A DNA stretch of 64,000 nt from Ottelia alismoides (taxonomy: Eukaryota; Streptophyta; Magnoliopsida; Alismatales; Hydrocharitaceae). Positions 24,264 through 36,645 of the stretch are shown here, piece by piece. The notes beneath the pieces are model-generated. The model saw only the letters and a list, made by a program, of their open reading frames with translations, had not been told where the DNA came from and did no database searches. Positions within the stretch are counted from its first letter, which is position 1; the number at the start of each line of letters is the position of its first letter. The translations under genes and the position numbers were made by a program. The stretch is from NCBI GenBank assembly GCA_037367405.1, contig JAZKJV010010133.1:372001-436000 (forward strand). Direction: 5' to 3'.

Positions 24264-26914
24264 TGTTGGACATGCGAGCCCACGACGAGGCATTATGCAA
24301 TAAATGTTATTGCAAATATCATTCCCTAATTTGAAATGAAGAATACATAATTTGCATAATAGGTCCCTTAGTACAATTAGGGTTATGTACCATGGCCATC
24401 TTGATGATCATACAGCTGGTGATTCAAATATTAAATCATAGAGGCTGGTGCTTGGATGTACATATAATGAGTTAGATTGAGGACTCATCAAGCACCATCA
24501 AATGATTGTTAAGAGATGATCTCCAGCCTGAGTAGGAGATGGCAATCCTTTCTCAGTTAGGCTGATATCTGACCGACCTCATGATGCATGTCCTCAACAT
24601 AGGAATAGAGATTCGGAGGTGTCAGATTAGTTAGGTCAAAGAGTTGATTTAACGAGATCGATATAACCAAAGTCCTATATCATATGTTGTCATGATATAG
24701 GCACGTATCCTTTGACCAGAGACAGATGTGTTACTATATGTCTAAGTATGTACATTTGGCAGACCAATAGGTAGATGACCTGGTCTATACATCGGCGCGC
24801 TGGTGTGCATATAAGGGCATATGAGTAATACGATCTCTCAAAGGGATCATACATGTTCACTACTGAACCGGAAGACATGAGCTCACTCATGAGATATTGG
24901 GAAGAATCAAATTCCGTGCGCACGGTCGTCTCGTTTTGGAAGCTTGACTAAATTTGTAGGTTTGATATATACTTTAGGAAAGTATATGATCAAGACCTAG
25001 GTATGATATATGCTTTTGGAAAGTATATGATCTATACCGATTCCCAAAGATCGAATGAGAAACTAAATGATAAAACTCTAAAGTAGACAGTGTAAAATTG
25101 ATCTCATACTTCAGGTTTATCCCGAGTCTTCCAGTATGCAAGATGTACATGTATTGGGAATACTGAGGGTGATGTGATCATAAACGATTGTATAACCCTG
25201 ACACTTCCATTCCTAGGGAGTGATGAACGGGTCTGGATTTTAGTGACTCCTCTCAGTAGAGAAGTAATCCGATCTTAGTCCAAATATTGGACAGATCTGA
25301 ATGTGATTCAGATTCAATGAGAAGATTAGATTTGCGGTCTTGATTTAATCAAGCATCTATGGGAGGCCCGAGATCTGGATTTGAGATGTGATCTAAATAT
25401 CCAAGTCACAATACATGGAACAATACAATCGCCCTGTCCTTATCTCCAAGTATTTGTGGAGAAAGCGCATTACCCTTGAAAGGGTTCATGGATATTTCTA
25501 TTGTTGATATATGTATCCGAGCATTGAGCTAATGGATAATTAAATGTGATTTAATTATCATGAATAATATGAATTTGAGTCATATTATAAGAAGAGTTAT
25601 CTTAGATAATTACATGTGATTTGATTATCAAAGATGTGAATAATGTGAATGTGATTCATATTATTTGGGCACATGAGAATAAAGATCCAAGATTATTAAA
25701 TGTGATTTAATTATCATGGATATAAATAATGTGGATAGCACTATCCATATTATTCATAATATATTATAAATGTGATTTATAATGTATTATAGAGAGTTAA
25801 TTATAATTTATATTTGTTAATTAATTAATTATGTGTATTGGATACACATTGTGTAATTAATTGAAAATGTAAAATATATTTTGTTTTGGGTTGTGAATGT
25901 GATTCACAATTTTCCAATGGCAAGATTGCAATATTCCCAAAATTAATTATCAATTATTTTTGGAGAATAAATCACAACAAAAGTTGTTGAGATTAAATAA
26001 AGGAGAAATACATGGAGATTTGCAATCTCATGAAATCTCATGAGATTGCCTCCACATGGTAACATGTGGATGGCTACCAAGTTCTATATGGAATTAGTGG
26101 TCGTCAACCATGTTGACATGGGAGATGTAATATCCATGTCATTGCTTCCTTATTTGATTGATTAAATTTTAGGATTGATGTATATTTGATTTGTCAAATA
26201 TATTTGATCTAAATTAAATCATAAGTTGTTGGCTTTTTCCAACAACAATCTTGACCATTGGATTGACATAAATCAATCTTATCCATTGATTTTATATGTC
26301 CCATGGATTGAGATCCATGGATCCTAAAACCCTATTATTAGAGAGGCATACCATGCTCTCTTGTACACATGCTATTGTAGCACATCTCTCTCTCTCTTTC
26401 TCTCTCTCTACAAGCCTACTCTCTCTCCCTCTCATGGCCGTCCACCATGGATGCCCTAGAGAGAGTCTCCATTGCCGTAGCGTTGCGTTATGCTGCCCGA
26501 TAATCTGCTCATGGATCTCCATCTTCTTCGGTGCGCCTCGCTCGTGAAGAAGACGTCGGATCTCGTGTATCGAGATCAGGAGATCCGCCACTTGGATCAT
26601 CAACATGGAATGCGAGAAGCACGCGATTCAACCCCTCGCTCGCAAGCGTCTCCTCCGTCAGATCGGACTTGAGACAGGAGGTCTCTTCGTTTAGAGACTC
26701 GATCACAACCATGCTTCAAGAGGTAATCCTATTACGTGTTTGTGGTTTAGACGAAACAACCCGAGAAGTGTTCTTGGATCTTGTGGTTTCATCGCATGAA
26801 AAGTTTTTAAATTCCGCTGCATCGAGCAACTAGTGCGACTAGTCGCTCCTCGTCGTATTCGATACGACGCTCATGCTTCCGAGATGCGCTTGAGGATTCA
26901 TACCATATCCTTCA
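24264..26914 (+). repeat. Copia-4 3' LTR, 2651 bp
   Basis: Begins TGTTGGACATGCGAGCCC and ends with CCTTCA at 26914. It aligns along its length with 16292-18931. Near 26335 the TATA box is altered and near 26390 the CT repeat is longer. The right-hand flank is CTCTA. Confidence 0.93.
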
Positions 26915-26919
26915 CTCTA
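26915..26919 (+). repeat. Target-site duplication of copia-4, right copy (CTCTA)
   Basis: Matches 16287-16291. The sequence beyond (GCCTGAGTAGGAGATG) continues the interrupted copia-3 LTR. Confidence 0.92.
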
Positions 26920-29172
26920 GCCTGAGTAGGAGATGTCAATCCTTTCTCTGTTGGCTGGTACTCACCGACCTCTTGATTCAGGTCCTCTGCATAGGAATAG
27001 AGATTCAGAGGTGTTAGATTAGTTAGGTCAAAGAGTTGACTTAATGAGATCAAGATAACTATGTCCTATATTGTGTACTATCACCATATATGCATGCATC
27101 CTTTGACCATAGACATATGTATTGCTATATGTCTAAGTATGTACATTTAACAGACCGATAGGTTGATGACCTAATAAAGGTCTATACACCAGCGAGCTGG
27201 TGTGCATACAAGGGCATATACGTAATACAATCTGTCGAAGGGATCATATAGGTTCACTTGTCTATTGGAAGACATGAGCTCACTCATGAGGTATTGGGAC
27301 CGAACAAATTCCATACATGGTCGTCTTGATTTGGAATATTGACAAGAATTTGTGGGTATGATTCATGCTTTTGTAAAGCATATGATCGATACCAACTCCT
27401 AATGACTAAATGAGAAACTTAGTGATAAAACCCTAAAGATTACAGTGTAAATTGATTTTTATCATCGAGTTTATTCTAGGTCTTCCAATATGCAGGATGT
27501 ACATGTATTAAGAATACTTGAGGGTAATGTGATCATAAAAAATTGTATAACCATGACTCTATCATTCCGAGGGAGTGATAAAACAGGTTTGGATTTTAGA
27601 GACTCCTCTCAGTAGAGAAGTGATCTATTCTTAGCCCAAATGCTGGACAGTGATCTGAATGTGATTTAGATGCAATGAGAAGATTAGATCTACGACCTTG
27701 ATTTAATCAAGCATCTATGAGATGTCCCGAGATTAGGATTTGAGATGTGATCTCATTATACAAGTCACTATACGTGGAATGTACAATCGTCCTGTCCTTT
27801 TCTCCAAGTATCTGCGGAGAAAGTGAATTATTCTTAAAAGAGTTCAAGAATAATTCCATTGATAAATGTTTATTCAAGCATTAAGAAATAGATTAAATGT
27901 GATTTAATTATCATGAATAATGTGAATTTTATTTTTTTGATGCATGAGAATGATAATCCAACATAATTAAATATGATTTAGTTATTATGGATATGAATAA
28001 CGTGGAAAGAATTATCCATATTATTCATATACGTTATAAATGTGATTTATAATATATTAGAGAGAGTTATATGTAAGTAACATATACAATTTAAATGTTG
28101 ATGTGAATTGGATTCACATTCAATATTTGATTGAAAATATAATTTAAATATTATTTTGGATTGTGAATGTGATTCACAAATTTCCAATGGCATGATTGAT
28201 ATTTCACAAAATAATTTAAAATTATATTTGTGAAATAATTTACAACAAATGTATTTGTAAAATTATGACGAAATTCACGGGATGTGTAATCTCATATAAA
28301 AGGAGAAGGAAACCACCTTCCTAATAGGATAGGGTGGATGGCCACCAAGCCCTAATAGGATTTGTGGTCATCCACCCACCTTATGGAAGGAGGCTTGCCT
28401 CCTTCCTATTTCTCCAAGATTGATTGACTAAATTAAAATTAATTTATATTAATTACTATTCAATATTTATTTTAATTTAATTTAATAAATTGTTGTATTT
28501 TTAGAACAAAATCATCCCCAATGAAAGAAAGATAAATCATTCTCAACCATTGGATTTGTGCTGTCCATGGATTGAGATCCATGGACTCCCAAAATATTAT
28601 AAAAGAAGAGGCAACTATAGATCTTCATTTTACATACAATTGCTAGTGCTCTCTCTTCCTCTCATTCTCATATATGTGCCCCATTCTCTCCTACAAGAGA
28701 GGTCATCCACCTCTTTCCCTAGAGAAGATCGTCGTCGTCGCCACATCGTTGTGTCACCGCTTTGACCGCTCATGGATCTCTGTCTCATTCGGTACACCTC
28801 GCTCGTAAAGAAGACGTTGAATCTCGTGTGATGAGATCAAGAGATTCTACATTTGTATTATCAACTTGGATTGTGAGGAGCATGCATTTCATCAACGCAT
28901 TCGCAAGCGACTCCTTTGTCGGATTGGACTTGAAACAGGATGTCTCTTGCTCTAGAGATACGATCACAACCACTCTTTAAGAGGTATTCCTACATCTCAT
29001 TTGTGGTTTAGATGAAATGATTTGAGAAGTGTTCTCGGATCATGTGGTTCCATCATTTCTCTTTTTTTAAATTCTACTTCACCGAACAACTAGTGTGACT
29101 GATCGTTCTAATTGCATATGATGTGATCTTCACATTTCCAAGATACACTTAAGCATCTTTCCATATCCTTCA
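26920..29172 (+). repeat. Copia-3 3' LTR, second segment
   Basis: Resumes the LTR after copia-4 and runs to CATATCCTTCA at 29172. It is clearly more diverged from the copia-4 LTRs than those are from each other, as expected of an older copy. TATA box TATAAAAG at 28598-28605. The GC-rich part near 28690-28980 keeps one open frame shared with other copies. Confidence 0.88.
28598..28605 (+). promoter_or_regulatory. LTR TATA box, copia-3 3' LTR
   Basis: TATAAAAG at the position equivalent to 18361 in copia-4 and to 33909-33916 (minus strand) in copia-5. Copia-3 and copia-5 share this form, suggesting one subfamily. Confidence 0.6.
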
Positions 29173-30310
29173 CGTCCTTTGAGAGAAGACTCGAGGATCA
29201 TACATCCTTCTTCCCCAGTTGACTACATCCATTCTTGTTTCTTTTTCTTTGATTTTCTCGCCTAATTAGCATTCCTAATCCCCTCATTAGGCACTTTAAC
29301 CACCCTTCTTTAGCTTAGGATCGAAAACCACTTTCATTTTGACTCAAATCCATTCCAGTCTTGATCTGAAATTGCCATTTCTGAACAACCTATAGAGTTG
29401 TGCAAGAAACCCAATCTCTCAACCGATTCATCTCGAATCGAGCATCTTCATCTTCTTTGTTGGTCATCCCCATGATCTAATCTTCGCCACCCATTTCGAA
29501 ACATTGGAGAAATTGCAGAAGAGGACCAACACAATTCTAGAAATTACATCCCACCTCTAAAGTTTTCAAGAATTGCATTTAGGTCCCAATGTAGGGACCT
29601 AATTGCAAAAGCACGCCTTTTTAGTTACTTTTAGGTCTTTGTCCAGGGACATAGATGTAGAATCCTTAGTTTCTTTACAAACTTTCTCTTGTAGTTGTAC
29701 CCTAGGACTATAGGGAAATTTTGGACCTATTCTCGATCTTATTTTGTGATGATTTTTTCTATGGTAGTTAGCTAACAACACTAGCAAGGTCTTTTAGTAT
29801 TTCATGTGCATTTTGTCACTTTATTTTTTAGTTTCGATTTGCCGAACTTGCTTCATTTTGAGTTTTATTTCAGTTCTTTTTCATTCCGTTACTCGAGTTT
29901 TCTTCGAGTCATTTATTATATAGTATCACCAATATTTCTATCACATATATACTATACAGTAGATCACTTATTTTTGAAAAATTTAACACTTTCAAAAAAA
30001 ATTAAAAATAGAAAAAGATAAAACCAATAAAAGAATAAAAACTAAAACCAACAAAAAGTTTTTTCTTGAAGAATTAAAAATCACAAAATATTTTAAATTC
30101 AAAAATCTCGAATATTACTTTCTGTCTCTTTGTGTTCGATCTGGGGACACATACCTGGTTAATAAATAGTGAACAAAAATAGAGATAGAATCTTTTATCC
30201 TTTTAATCAACTTCTCTCTATGACTTTTGTTTGATAGATAGATTTCTCTTCTATAGTTCACTACATATGACATCATTTCATTTTAACCACAAGGTCAAAT
30301 TTATATATCA
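29173..30310 (+). repeat. Athila B 5' LTR, 3' portion
   Basis: Ends in ATATATCA, three bases before the primer site, like Athila D (TTATCA then AAA then primer site). It contains repeated phrases such as GCATTTAGGTCCC near 29576, shared in style with the A LTR near 1955, and A/T-rich sequence at 29930-30120. TGTGTTCGATCTGG near 30130 is the counterpart of the motif in A at 3206. Open frames here (for example 29806-30021) are AT-rich noise. Confidence 0.75.
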
Positions 30311-30313
30311 AAA

Positions 30314-30331
30314 TGGTGTTGTTGCCGGGAA
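30314..30331 (+). other. Primer binding site of Athila B (tRNA-Asp type)
   Basis: TGGTGTTGTTGCCGGGAA resembles the plant tRNA-Asp complement used by Athila elements, with a few C-to-T changes. It sits 3 bp after the LTR end. Confidence 0.75.
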
Positions 30332-31574
30332 GGCGTAGTCATACTTAGGTTTTTGAGACATTTTTTATTATTTTTCTTTCTTCTCTTTTTCTCTCAATTA
30401 CTTCCCTTTGATTTCCTCATTTTTCTTCTCTTTCTTTTTCTTGATTTCTACTCGTTGTTATTCTTTGTTTTTATTGTCTCTTATTTCTCAGGTTTTATCA
30501 ATTTTTGTATGATTTGATTTTCTTATTGATTTCTTATTTTTCTCAATTATTTCATTTTGTTTTCTTTTATTGTATGTCTATGTCGACGAGTGATGCAAGG
30601 CTTGTAGGATCAGACGGTTTCTTCAGAAATCGAGTTAGTTGAGAGATCAAAGACTGATCTCCTTCTCTACGAGCTGGTTGTAGAGGAGCAACACGAGTCC
30701 GTTTTGTCAGTTTTTGTTGTATTCTTTAGACATTATTTTTTGTTTTTTCTCTGAGTGAGAGGGCCTTTGCCCATTTTTTTGTTTTTGTGAGAGAGAAAAG
30801 GGAACTTGCCAGCTTTTACATTTTGTAGAAAGGGGTCCACTAAGGACATGCCGACTTGTACCCAGACATTCACTCTTCTTCTCGAGGTCTATTTTGCCAA
30901 GTGATAGTACACTTGGGGGACCTCACTGCAACTTTTTTGATTTTCTGCCTTTTTCTTTGTTTCACATGATTTCATGGAGATTAGGGGTGAATTTTTGCAC
31001 GATTAGATGATTAAAATGAAATCTTTTACCTTAATCCACACTTAGGCATAATGCACACTGATTTGAAAAAAAACTCATTCTTACGCTAGAGCTACTCGTT
31101 TAGCGTGTCGTTTTACAGTTTATTGCATGCATTAGATTATGTTTTCAATTTTGCATGGATCATTTTCACCTAGAGAGCTGGAGACAGGTATGGCTTCTAT
31201 ACCTGCATGCATCATGGTTTTCCGATGCATCACGTGATTTTCTCCCCCTATGTGACACAATTTTCACTTCTAAAGAAAACTTAACTCCCGTTAGATATTT
31301 TTGAATATATCCAAAAAGAAAAAACACCAAAATTAAAAAAATCTTTTGAAACTTTGATTAGAAAATAAAAAAATAATTGGTCTTAATTGTTTTAAGAGAG
31401 AAAAACCCTCAGTGTTATAGGTACTTACCTCTAAACAAAGTGGTGAGGACATATCCCAAAGGACTAGAGTCAAAAATACATGTACTTGTGTCCTAGGTAC
31501 ATGTGTATCACCTTTCAGTACACGGTCGCAACTACAAGCACTTGCCTATGATCACAGAAAGTCATTTTAGTGCC
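30332..31574 (+). other. Athila B leader
   Basis: T-rich untranslated sequence with no lasting reading frame. It runs up to the copia-5 junction. The exact junction is uncertain by about 15 bp because both sides are AT-rich. Confidence 0.6.
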
Positions 31575-33319
31575 CTAATTATTGAGTATAGTTTCGAGTG
31601 CGTTTAATGAGGATTATCTAAAATACGATATTGCATAAATATATATATATTACATTGACTTAGGAATTTTTATATCAATGTTTTCATACCATGTCTACAT
31701 TGAAAGTTCATTCCCTTATTGACCTTCAATGTAAGAGACATACTTACCATTATATCTCAAGCAAGATCTGGGATCTTCTTTCTTATCTTTGTTATATCCC
31801 AATAATATGAGAAAATGTATCTTGATAAAAAGAAGCAGGAACTCATTCCACCTTGCATTTCCCAATTCGTTCTTTAACACCGGAGCCCACCACCCCTATG
31901 GTGATGTTGACCCGTCTTTAATTGAACCAATCGTCAGCATGAATATCACTTGCTATGTGCAATCCAATATCGCCTTAATAATTCGAGGAACCAATATTGG
32001 GGTCACTATGCATACGACCTTACCATTTCGAGAAGCAAAGAGCCCGATCCATATGTGCTTGTATGCAGGAGCTGTCAATTCGGACATGCATCTTCTACAA
32101 ACAATCAATGGCGACGCAACCCTTCACCTTGACGGAAGAACATGGATGTCACTTATATGATCCTCCATATCATATTCAAATTCTAATTAATTATTATGAA
32201 TCATATTCACATAATAAATTCGTCCAAGGGAAATACTAGTCTATTCATATAAGAGAGTTTAATTTTAATTGGATCTAATTAATTTAATCATATTAAATCA
32301 GTTATCAATACAATCAATCAACAAACAAACAATTTTTAATAATTACTTGAAGGATGGTATAATATCAAAATAGGTATTCTACAAATTTTTATAATTACAA
32401 AAAAACATAATGATCACTTCAAGCATCATCCTTTTCTTAGTCGTTGTCATGGCCAGTATTGACGAGAGTGGGATAGACCGCTTACTGAGCAACATGCTAC
32501 CCTAACGTTCCTCGACTATACACCATATCCGCCTCAGGTCAGGATAATATGATTTGATCATTTTGTATTTGAGATGATAATCAGTCTTTTAACCGAAGTT
32601 ATATCATATAATATTTATCAAAACCATTTTGATTAATAATATAAAGAGATTTGCTAAACAAATCCCCAATCCTATTCAAGCAACTATGTTTATTGGGATT
32701 GATGTAACCAATTGTGATATAGATCATATCTAATCAATTTTGATTAAGGTAATGTCATTTAAGGAAATAATAATCATAAATATTTTATAAATATTCATCA
32801 ATATTTATTTCAGGAAATTAACCACTAATTTCATTAATTGATTAAATGACAATCACAAGTTTGTTGATCAGGAAAATAATTTTCAACAATGACCCTCACT
32901 TACCAAAGTTAGCATATCTCAATCAATTTAAATACAAATCTTGCAAAATAAGTTTCTATAGTTTACCAATTTGAATTACAATAGAATCCAAGTGATTTCC
33001 ATGCATTTCAAGGCAAATCAAAATCGTGGTTAACTCTTTAACCACGTCATAATTTGTCTTTTGAAATGGTGGATATATGTCCAATAAAAATGGTATAACC
33101 TGAGCATACAGATTCTAAATCACACTAAATCAAGTCCCATGGTTTTCTTATTTAATGGAGAACATAATTCAAGTAATATTTTGAGTTCAAACAATTTAAA
33201 TAGGGTGAAAAAAGTCATACAACACAGGGTTGCGTGAACAAAATGCAATGAAATTTCGCAAACCCTAAAGGCTATTGTCGTCCTAGGTTTATGGATCATA
33301 TCCAAAACCTCTGACCTAT

Positions 33320-33332
33320 GACTCTGATACCA
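33320..33332 (-). other. Primer binding site of copia-5 (initiator Met tRNA)
   Basis: On the minus strand TGGTATCAGAGTC, one base off the standard plant copia primer site, 2 bp from the LTR end at 33335. Confidence 0.85.
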
Positions 33333-33334
33333 TT

Positions 33335-36000
33335 TGATGGATATGAAAAAAAATCCTTAAGCGCATCATGGAAGCGCGAGGATCGCATCGTATGTGATCA
33401 AGAGCGACTGGTCACACTAGTTGCTCAAGGCAGCGGAAATTTAAAAAAAATATACGATGAAACCACATGCTCCTAGAACACTTCTCGGATCGTTTCATCT
33501 AAACCACAAACAAGTATTAGGTTTACCTCTTGAAGCATGGTTGCGATCGAGTCTCTAAAGGAAGAGACCTCCTGTCTCAAGTACGATCCAACGGAGGAGA
33601 TGCTTGCAAGCGTGTTGATGAAACGTGTGCTCCTCGCAATCCATGTTGATGATCCAAGCAGTGAATCTCATGATATTGTCACACGAGATCCGACGTCTTC
33701 TGCATGAGAAAGGCACACCAAAGGAGATGGAGATCTTTAAGCGATCGAATAGGCAACACGATGGCATAGCGGTGACAACGGCGATACTCTTTAGCTCATC
33801 ATGTTGATGGCCACATGTTGAGAGAGAGAGAGAGGACGTATAGAGTATGAGAGAGAGAGATTTGTTGCCTTTTTATTTCATATCAAAGAAGGGCCAGGAT
33901 TGCCTCTCCTTTTATAATATTTTGGGAGTCCATGGATCCCAATCCTAGGACAACACAAATCCAATGGTGGAGATTGATTTATGTTTCTTTCAACGGCCAT
34001 GATATTGTTGTAAAACTATTTGCAACAATAATTAATTTAAGTTAAATTAAATATATTAAATGATCATCAATATAATCAAATTTAACCAAATCAATCATCC
34101 TTGAAGAAATAGGAAGGAGGTCAGCCTCCTTCCACATGAAGAGGGGACAACTACCAATTCCATATAGAATTAGGTGGCCGTCCACCCTCCTCTTTAGGAA
34201 GGTGCCATGCCACTCCTATTTCATGAGATTGCATTATCTCATGATGCTCTCTAAAATTTGCAACAACTTTTTCACTGACTACTTCAAAAAAATAAATCCA
34301 AATTATTTTGTGAACATTGCAATCATGCCATTGGAAATTTGTGAGTCACATTTACAATCCAAAATAAACTGTAAATTATATTTTCAAATAATTGTCCAAT
34401 GTGAATCCAATTCACATCAACATTTAAATTGTAAATGTTATTTACAAATAGCTCTCTCTTATATATTAAAAATCACATTTACAATATATATATATATGAT
34501 TAATATGGATAGTGCTATCCACATTATTCATATTCATGATAATTAAATCGTATTTAATCATCCCGGATCTCTACTCTCATGTGCCCAAATAATGCAAATC
34601 ACATTCACGATATTCACATCTTTGATAATTAAATCACATTCAATTATCTTAGATAACTCTTCTTATATGTCCAAATAATATGAATCAAATCCATATTATT
34701 CATGATAATTAAATCACATTTAATTATCCATTTCTCAGTAATCGGATACATTATCAACAATGAAATTATCCTTTAACTCTTTCAAGGATAATGTGATTTC
34801 TTCGTGGATACTTGGAGATAAGGACAGGGTGATTGTACGTTCCAAGTATAGTGACTTGGATATTGAGATCACATCTCAAAGTTAGATCTCGGGGAACTCC
34901 CACATATGCTTGATAAAATCAAGACCGTAGATCTAATCTTCTCATTGTATCAGAATCTCATTCAGATTAATGTCCAACATTTGAACTATGATTAGATTAC
35001 TTCTATACTCAAAGAAGCCACTAAAATCCAGACCTGTTTCATCACTCCCTCGGAATGGAAGCATCATGGTTATACAATAATTTATGATCACATCATCCTC
35101 GGGTATTCCAAATACATGTATATCCTGCATACTGGAAGACCAAGAATAAACCAAAAGTTTGAGATCTTTTAGATTGTCTCCTTTAGGGTTTTATCATTAA
35201 GTTTCTCATTTGATCCTTGGGAGTCAGTATCGATCATATTATTTTTTAAAAGCATATATCATACCCACGTATTGCTCATATACTTACCAAAAGCATATAT
35301 GAAACCTACAAATTCGTCAAGCTTTCAAAGCGAGACGACTGTACATGGAACTTGATTCCCAATATCTCATGAGTGATCTCATGTCTTTCAGTTCAATAGA
35401 TGAATCTATATGATCCCTTTGAGAGATCATATTACTCATATGCCCTTGTATGCACGCTAGTGTGCCAGTGTATAGACGTTGATTAGGCCATCAACCTATC
35501 AGTCTGCCAAATGTACATACTCAAACATATATTAACACATATGTCTCTGATCAGAGGATGCATGCCTATATCATGATAGCATACAACATAGGTCTTTGGT
35601 TATCTCGATCCCGATAAGTCAACTCTTTGACTTGACTTATCTAACACCTTTGAATCTCTATCCTATGCAGAGGACCCACAACAAGAGATCGGTTAGATAT
35701 CAAACCATTAGAGAAAGGATTACCATCTCCTACACAGGCACGAGATCATCTCTTAACAATCATTTGACGATGCTTAATGAGTCCTCAATATAACTCTTTA
35801 GATATCCATCCAAGCACTAGCCTCTATGATTCAACAATTGAATCAACAGAGTATGATTATTAAGATGACCATGGTACATAACCCTAATTGTACTAAGGGA
35901 ACTATTATGCAAATTAGTAACTCTTTATTTCAGATTAGGGAATAATATTTGCAATAACAATTATTGCAAAATGGCTGATCGTGGGCTCGCATGTCCAACA
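33335..36000 (-). repeat. Copia-5 LTR, 2666 bp
   Basis: Reads TGTTGGACATGCGAGCCC from 36000 and ends at 33335. Collinear with the other copia LTRs. The TATA box is at 33909-33916 on the minus strand (TATAAAAG). Homologous GC-rich sequence lies at about 33360-33790. Confidence 0.9.
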
Positions 36001-36218
36001 ACCACCAGTGAGTTTTTTTAAATAAATGCTTGAATCGTCTCACTAAAATTGAAAAGATAAATGGATGAACTCTCACGGTCATCATTCTGTGAAGTTGGTG
36101 AACTGAGGGTTTGCTTGTATTTTTATGGGGCATGCATATTCAACCTCTTATATGCCTTAATACACATTCTCTCTTATCTTGACATTGTATTCCTTCTCGT
36201 ATCCTTTTGACATCGAGT

Positions 36219-36645
36219 ATGATGTTTAGTCGGTCTTTACGCTCGAACTGTGCAAGCCATCGATCTTCCACCATCTCACGTACGTCTTCACAGGCTCGGG
36301 ATGACCCTATTCTCGAGTCGATCCCACCTAGTCAGACCCAAACTCCCTCGCCTCCCAACCCTTTTGTCGAGGATGACTCTCACCTAAGATTTTCGTAGGT
36401 TTCACCTGCACATTTTTCTTTGAGTACTTATGAGACTTTTTCCTTCCGAGAGGATTTGACAAATACCATGTCTAGAGGGAAGGAATCAGTTGATGATAGA
36501 GCTATTGTGGAGAGACATGTTGAGGATAGACCAGATCCAGCTACGGGTGTTACAGTTGGGATTCTAAACAGACTTCAGTAGATGAGCGTGTAGATTAGAG
36601 ATCATTTTAGAGTCCAAGACGAGTTCAGAGCTGAGATCACTACAC
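36219..36645 (+). pseudogene. Athila B gag N-terminus
   Basis: ATG at 36219 opens a Ser/Pro-rich frame (SQTQTPSPPNPFVEDD), followed after one stop by REDLTNTMSRGKESVDDRAI and then GILNRLQ and RDHFRVQDEFRAEITTL. The layout matches the start of gag in Athila D, which is also Ser-rich, has an NPF motif and then a Leu/Arg helical stretch (QILNRLAEAK). In-frame stops occur near 36397, 36578 and 36593. It is cut by the LTR of Athila C at 36646 before the conserved gag domain. Assignment rests on position after a primer site and on layout, so it is moderate. Confidence 0.6.

Larger units (their letters stand above)
16292..26914 (+). mobile_element. Copia-4: complete Ty1/copia retrotransposon, 10,623 bp
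   Basis: 5' LTR 16292-18931, primer site 18934-18946, noncoding leader to about 20660, decayed coding region to about 24240, PPT 24250-24263, 3' LTR 24264-26914, flanked by CTCTA. By eye the two LTRs look about 95% alike, so the insertion is relatively recent, yet the coding region is riddled with stops. That suggests it moved using proteins from another copy or has decayed since; the data do not decide. The LTRs (2.64 and 2.65 kb) are unusually long for copia. Confidence 0.93.
14633..29172 (+). mobile_element. Copia-3: Ty1/copia fragment with 3' LTR, interrupted by copia-4
   Basis: RT-RNase H coding remnant (14633-15960), PPT, and a 3' LTR running 16005-16291 and resuming at 26920-29172 after the copia-4 insertion. 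Removing 16292-26914 and one CTCTA copy rejoins the LTR in register with the undisturbed LTRs, where the same site lies 230-250 bp into the LTR. The 5' half of the element is missing. At the right end LTR sequence stops at 29172 and Athila B LTR begins. Confidence 0.88.
31575..36000 (-). mobile_element. Copia-5: Ty1/copia LTR plus 5' leader, 3' part missing
   Basis: Same design as copia-1: on the minus strand a full LTR (36000 down to 33335), a primer site, and a leader that stops near 31575. No coding region remains. It interrupts Athila B between its leader and gag. It is more diverged from copia-4 than copia-1 is, and shares the TATAAAAG box with copia-3. No target duplication can be tested because the 3' LTR is gone. 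Confidence 0.82.
29173..36645 (+). mobile_element. Athila B: 5' part of an Athila element, interrupted by copia-5 and cut by Athila C
   Basis: The 3' part of an LTR (29173-30310), a tRNA-Asp-type primer site (30314-30331), leader (to about 31574), copia-5 insertion (about 31575-36000), then leader and gag start (36001-36645). The left part of the LTR is absent at the border with copia-3, so a deletion or rearrangement accompanied that insertion. At 36646 the LTR of Athila C begins. The remainder of B should lie beyond the window. Confidence 0.8.

Noticed and set aside
7895..30310. Athila A 3' LTR and Athila B 5' LTR being one shared LTR split by the copia cluster
   Set aside because: The lengths (about 2.16 and 1.14 kb) nearly add up. 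However, the B portion begins with sequence upstream of the point where A stops, so the two overlap and are probably separate LTRs.
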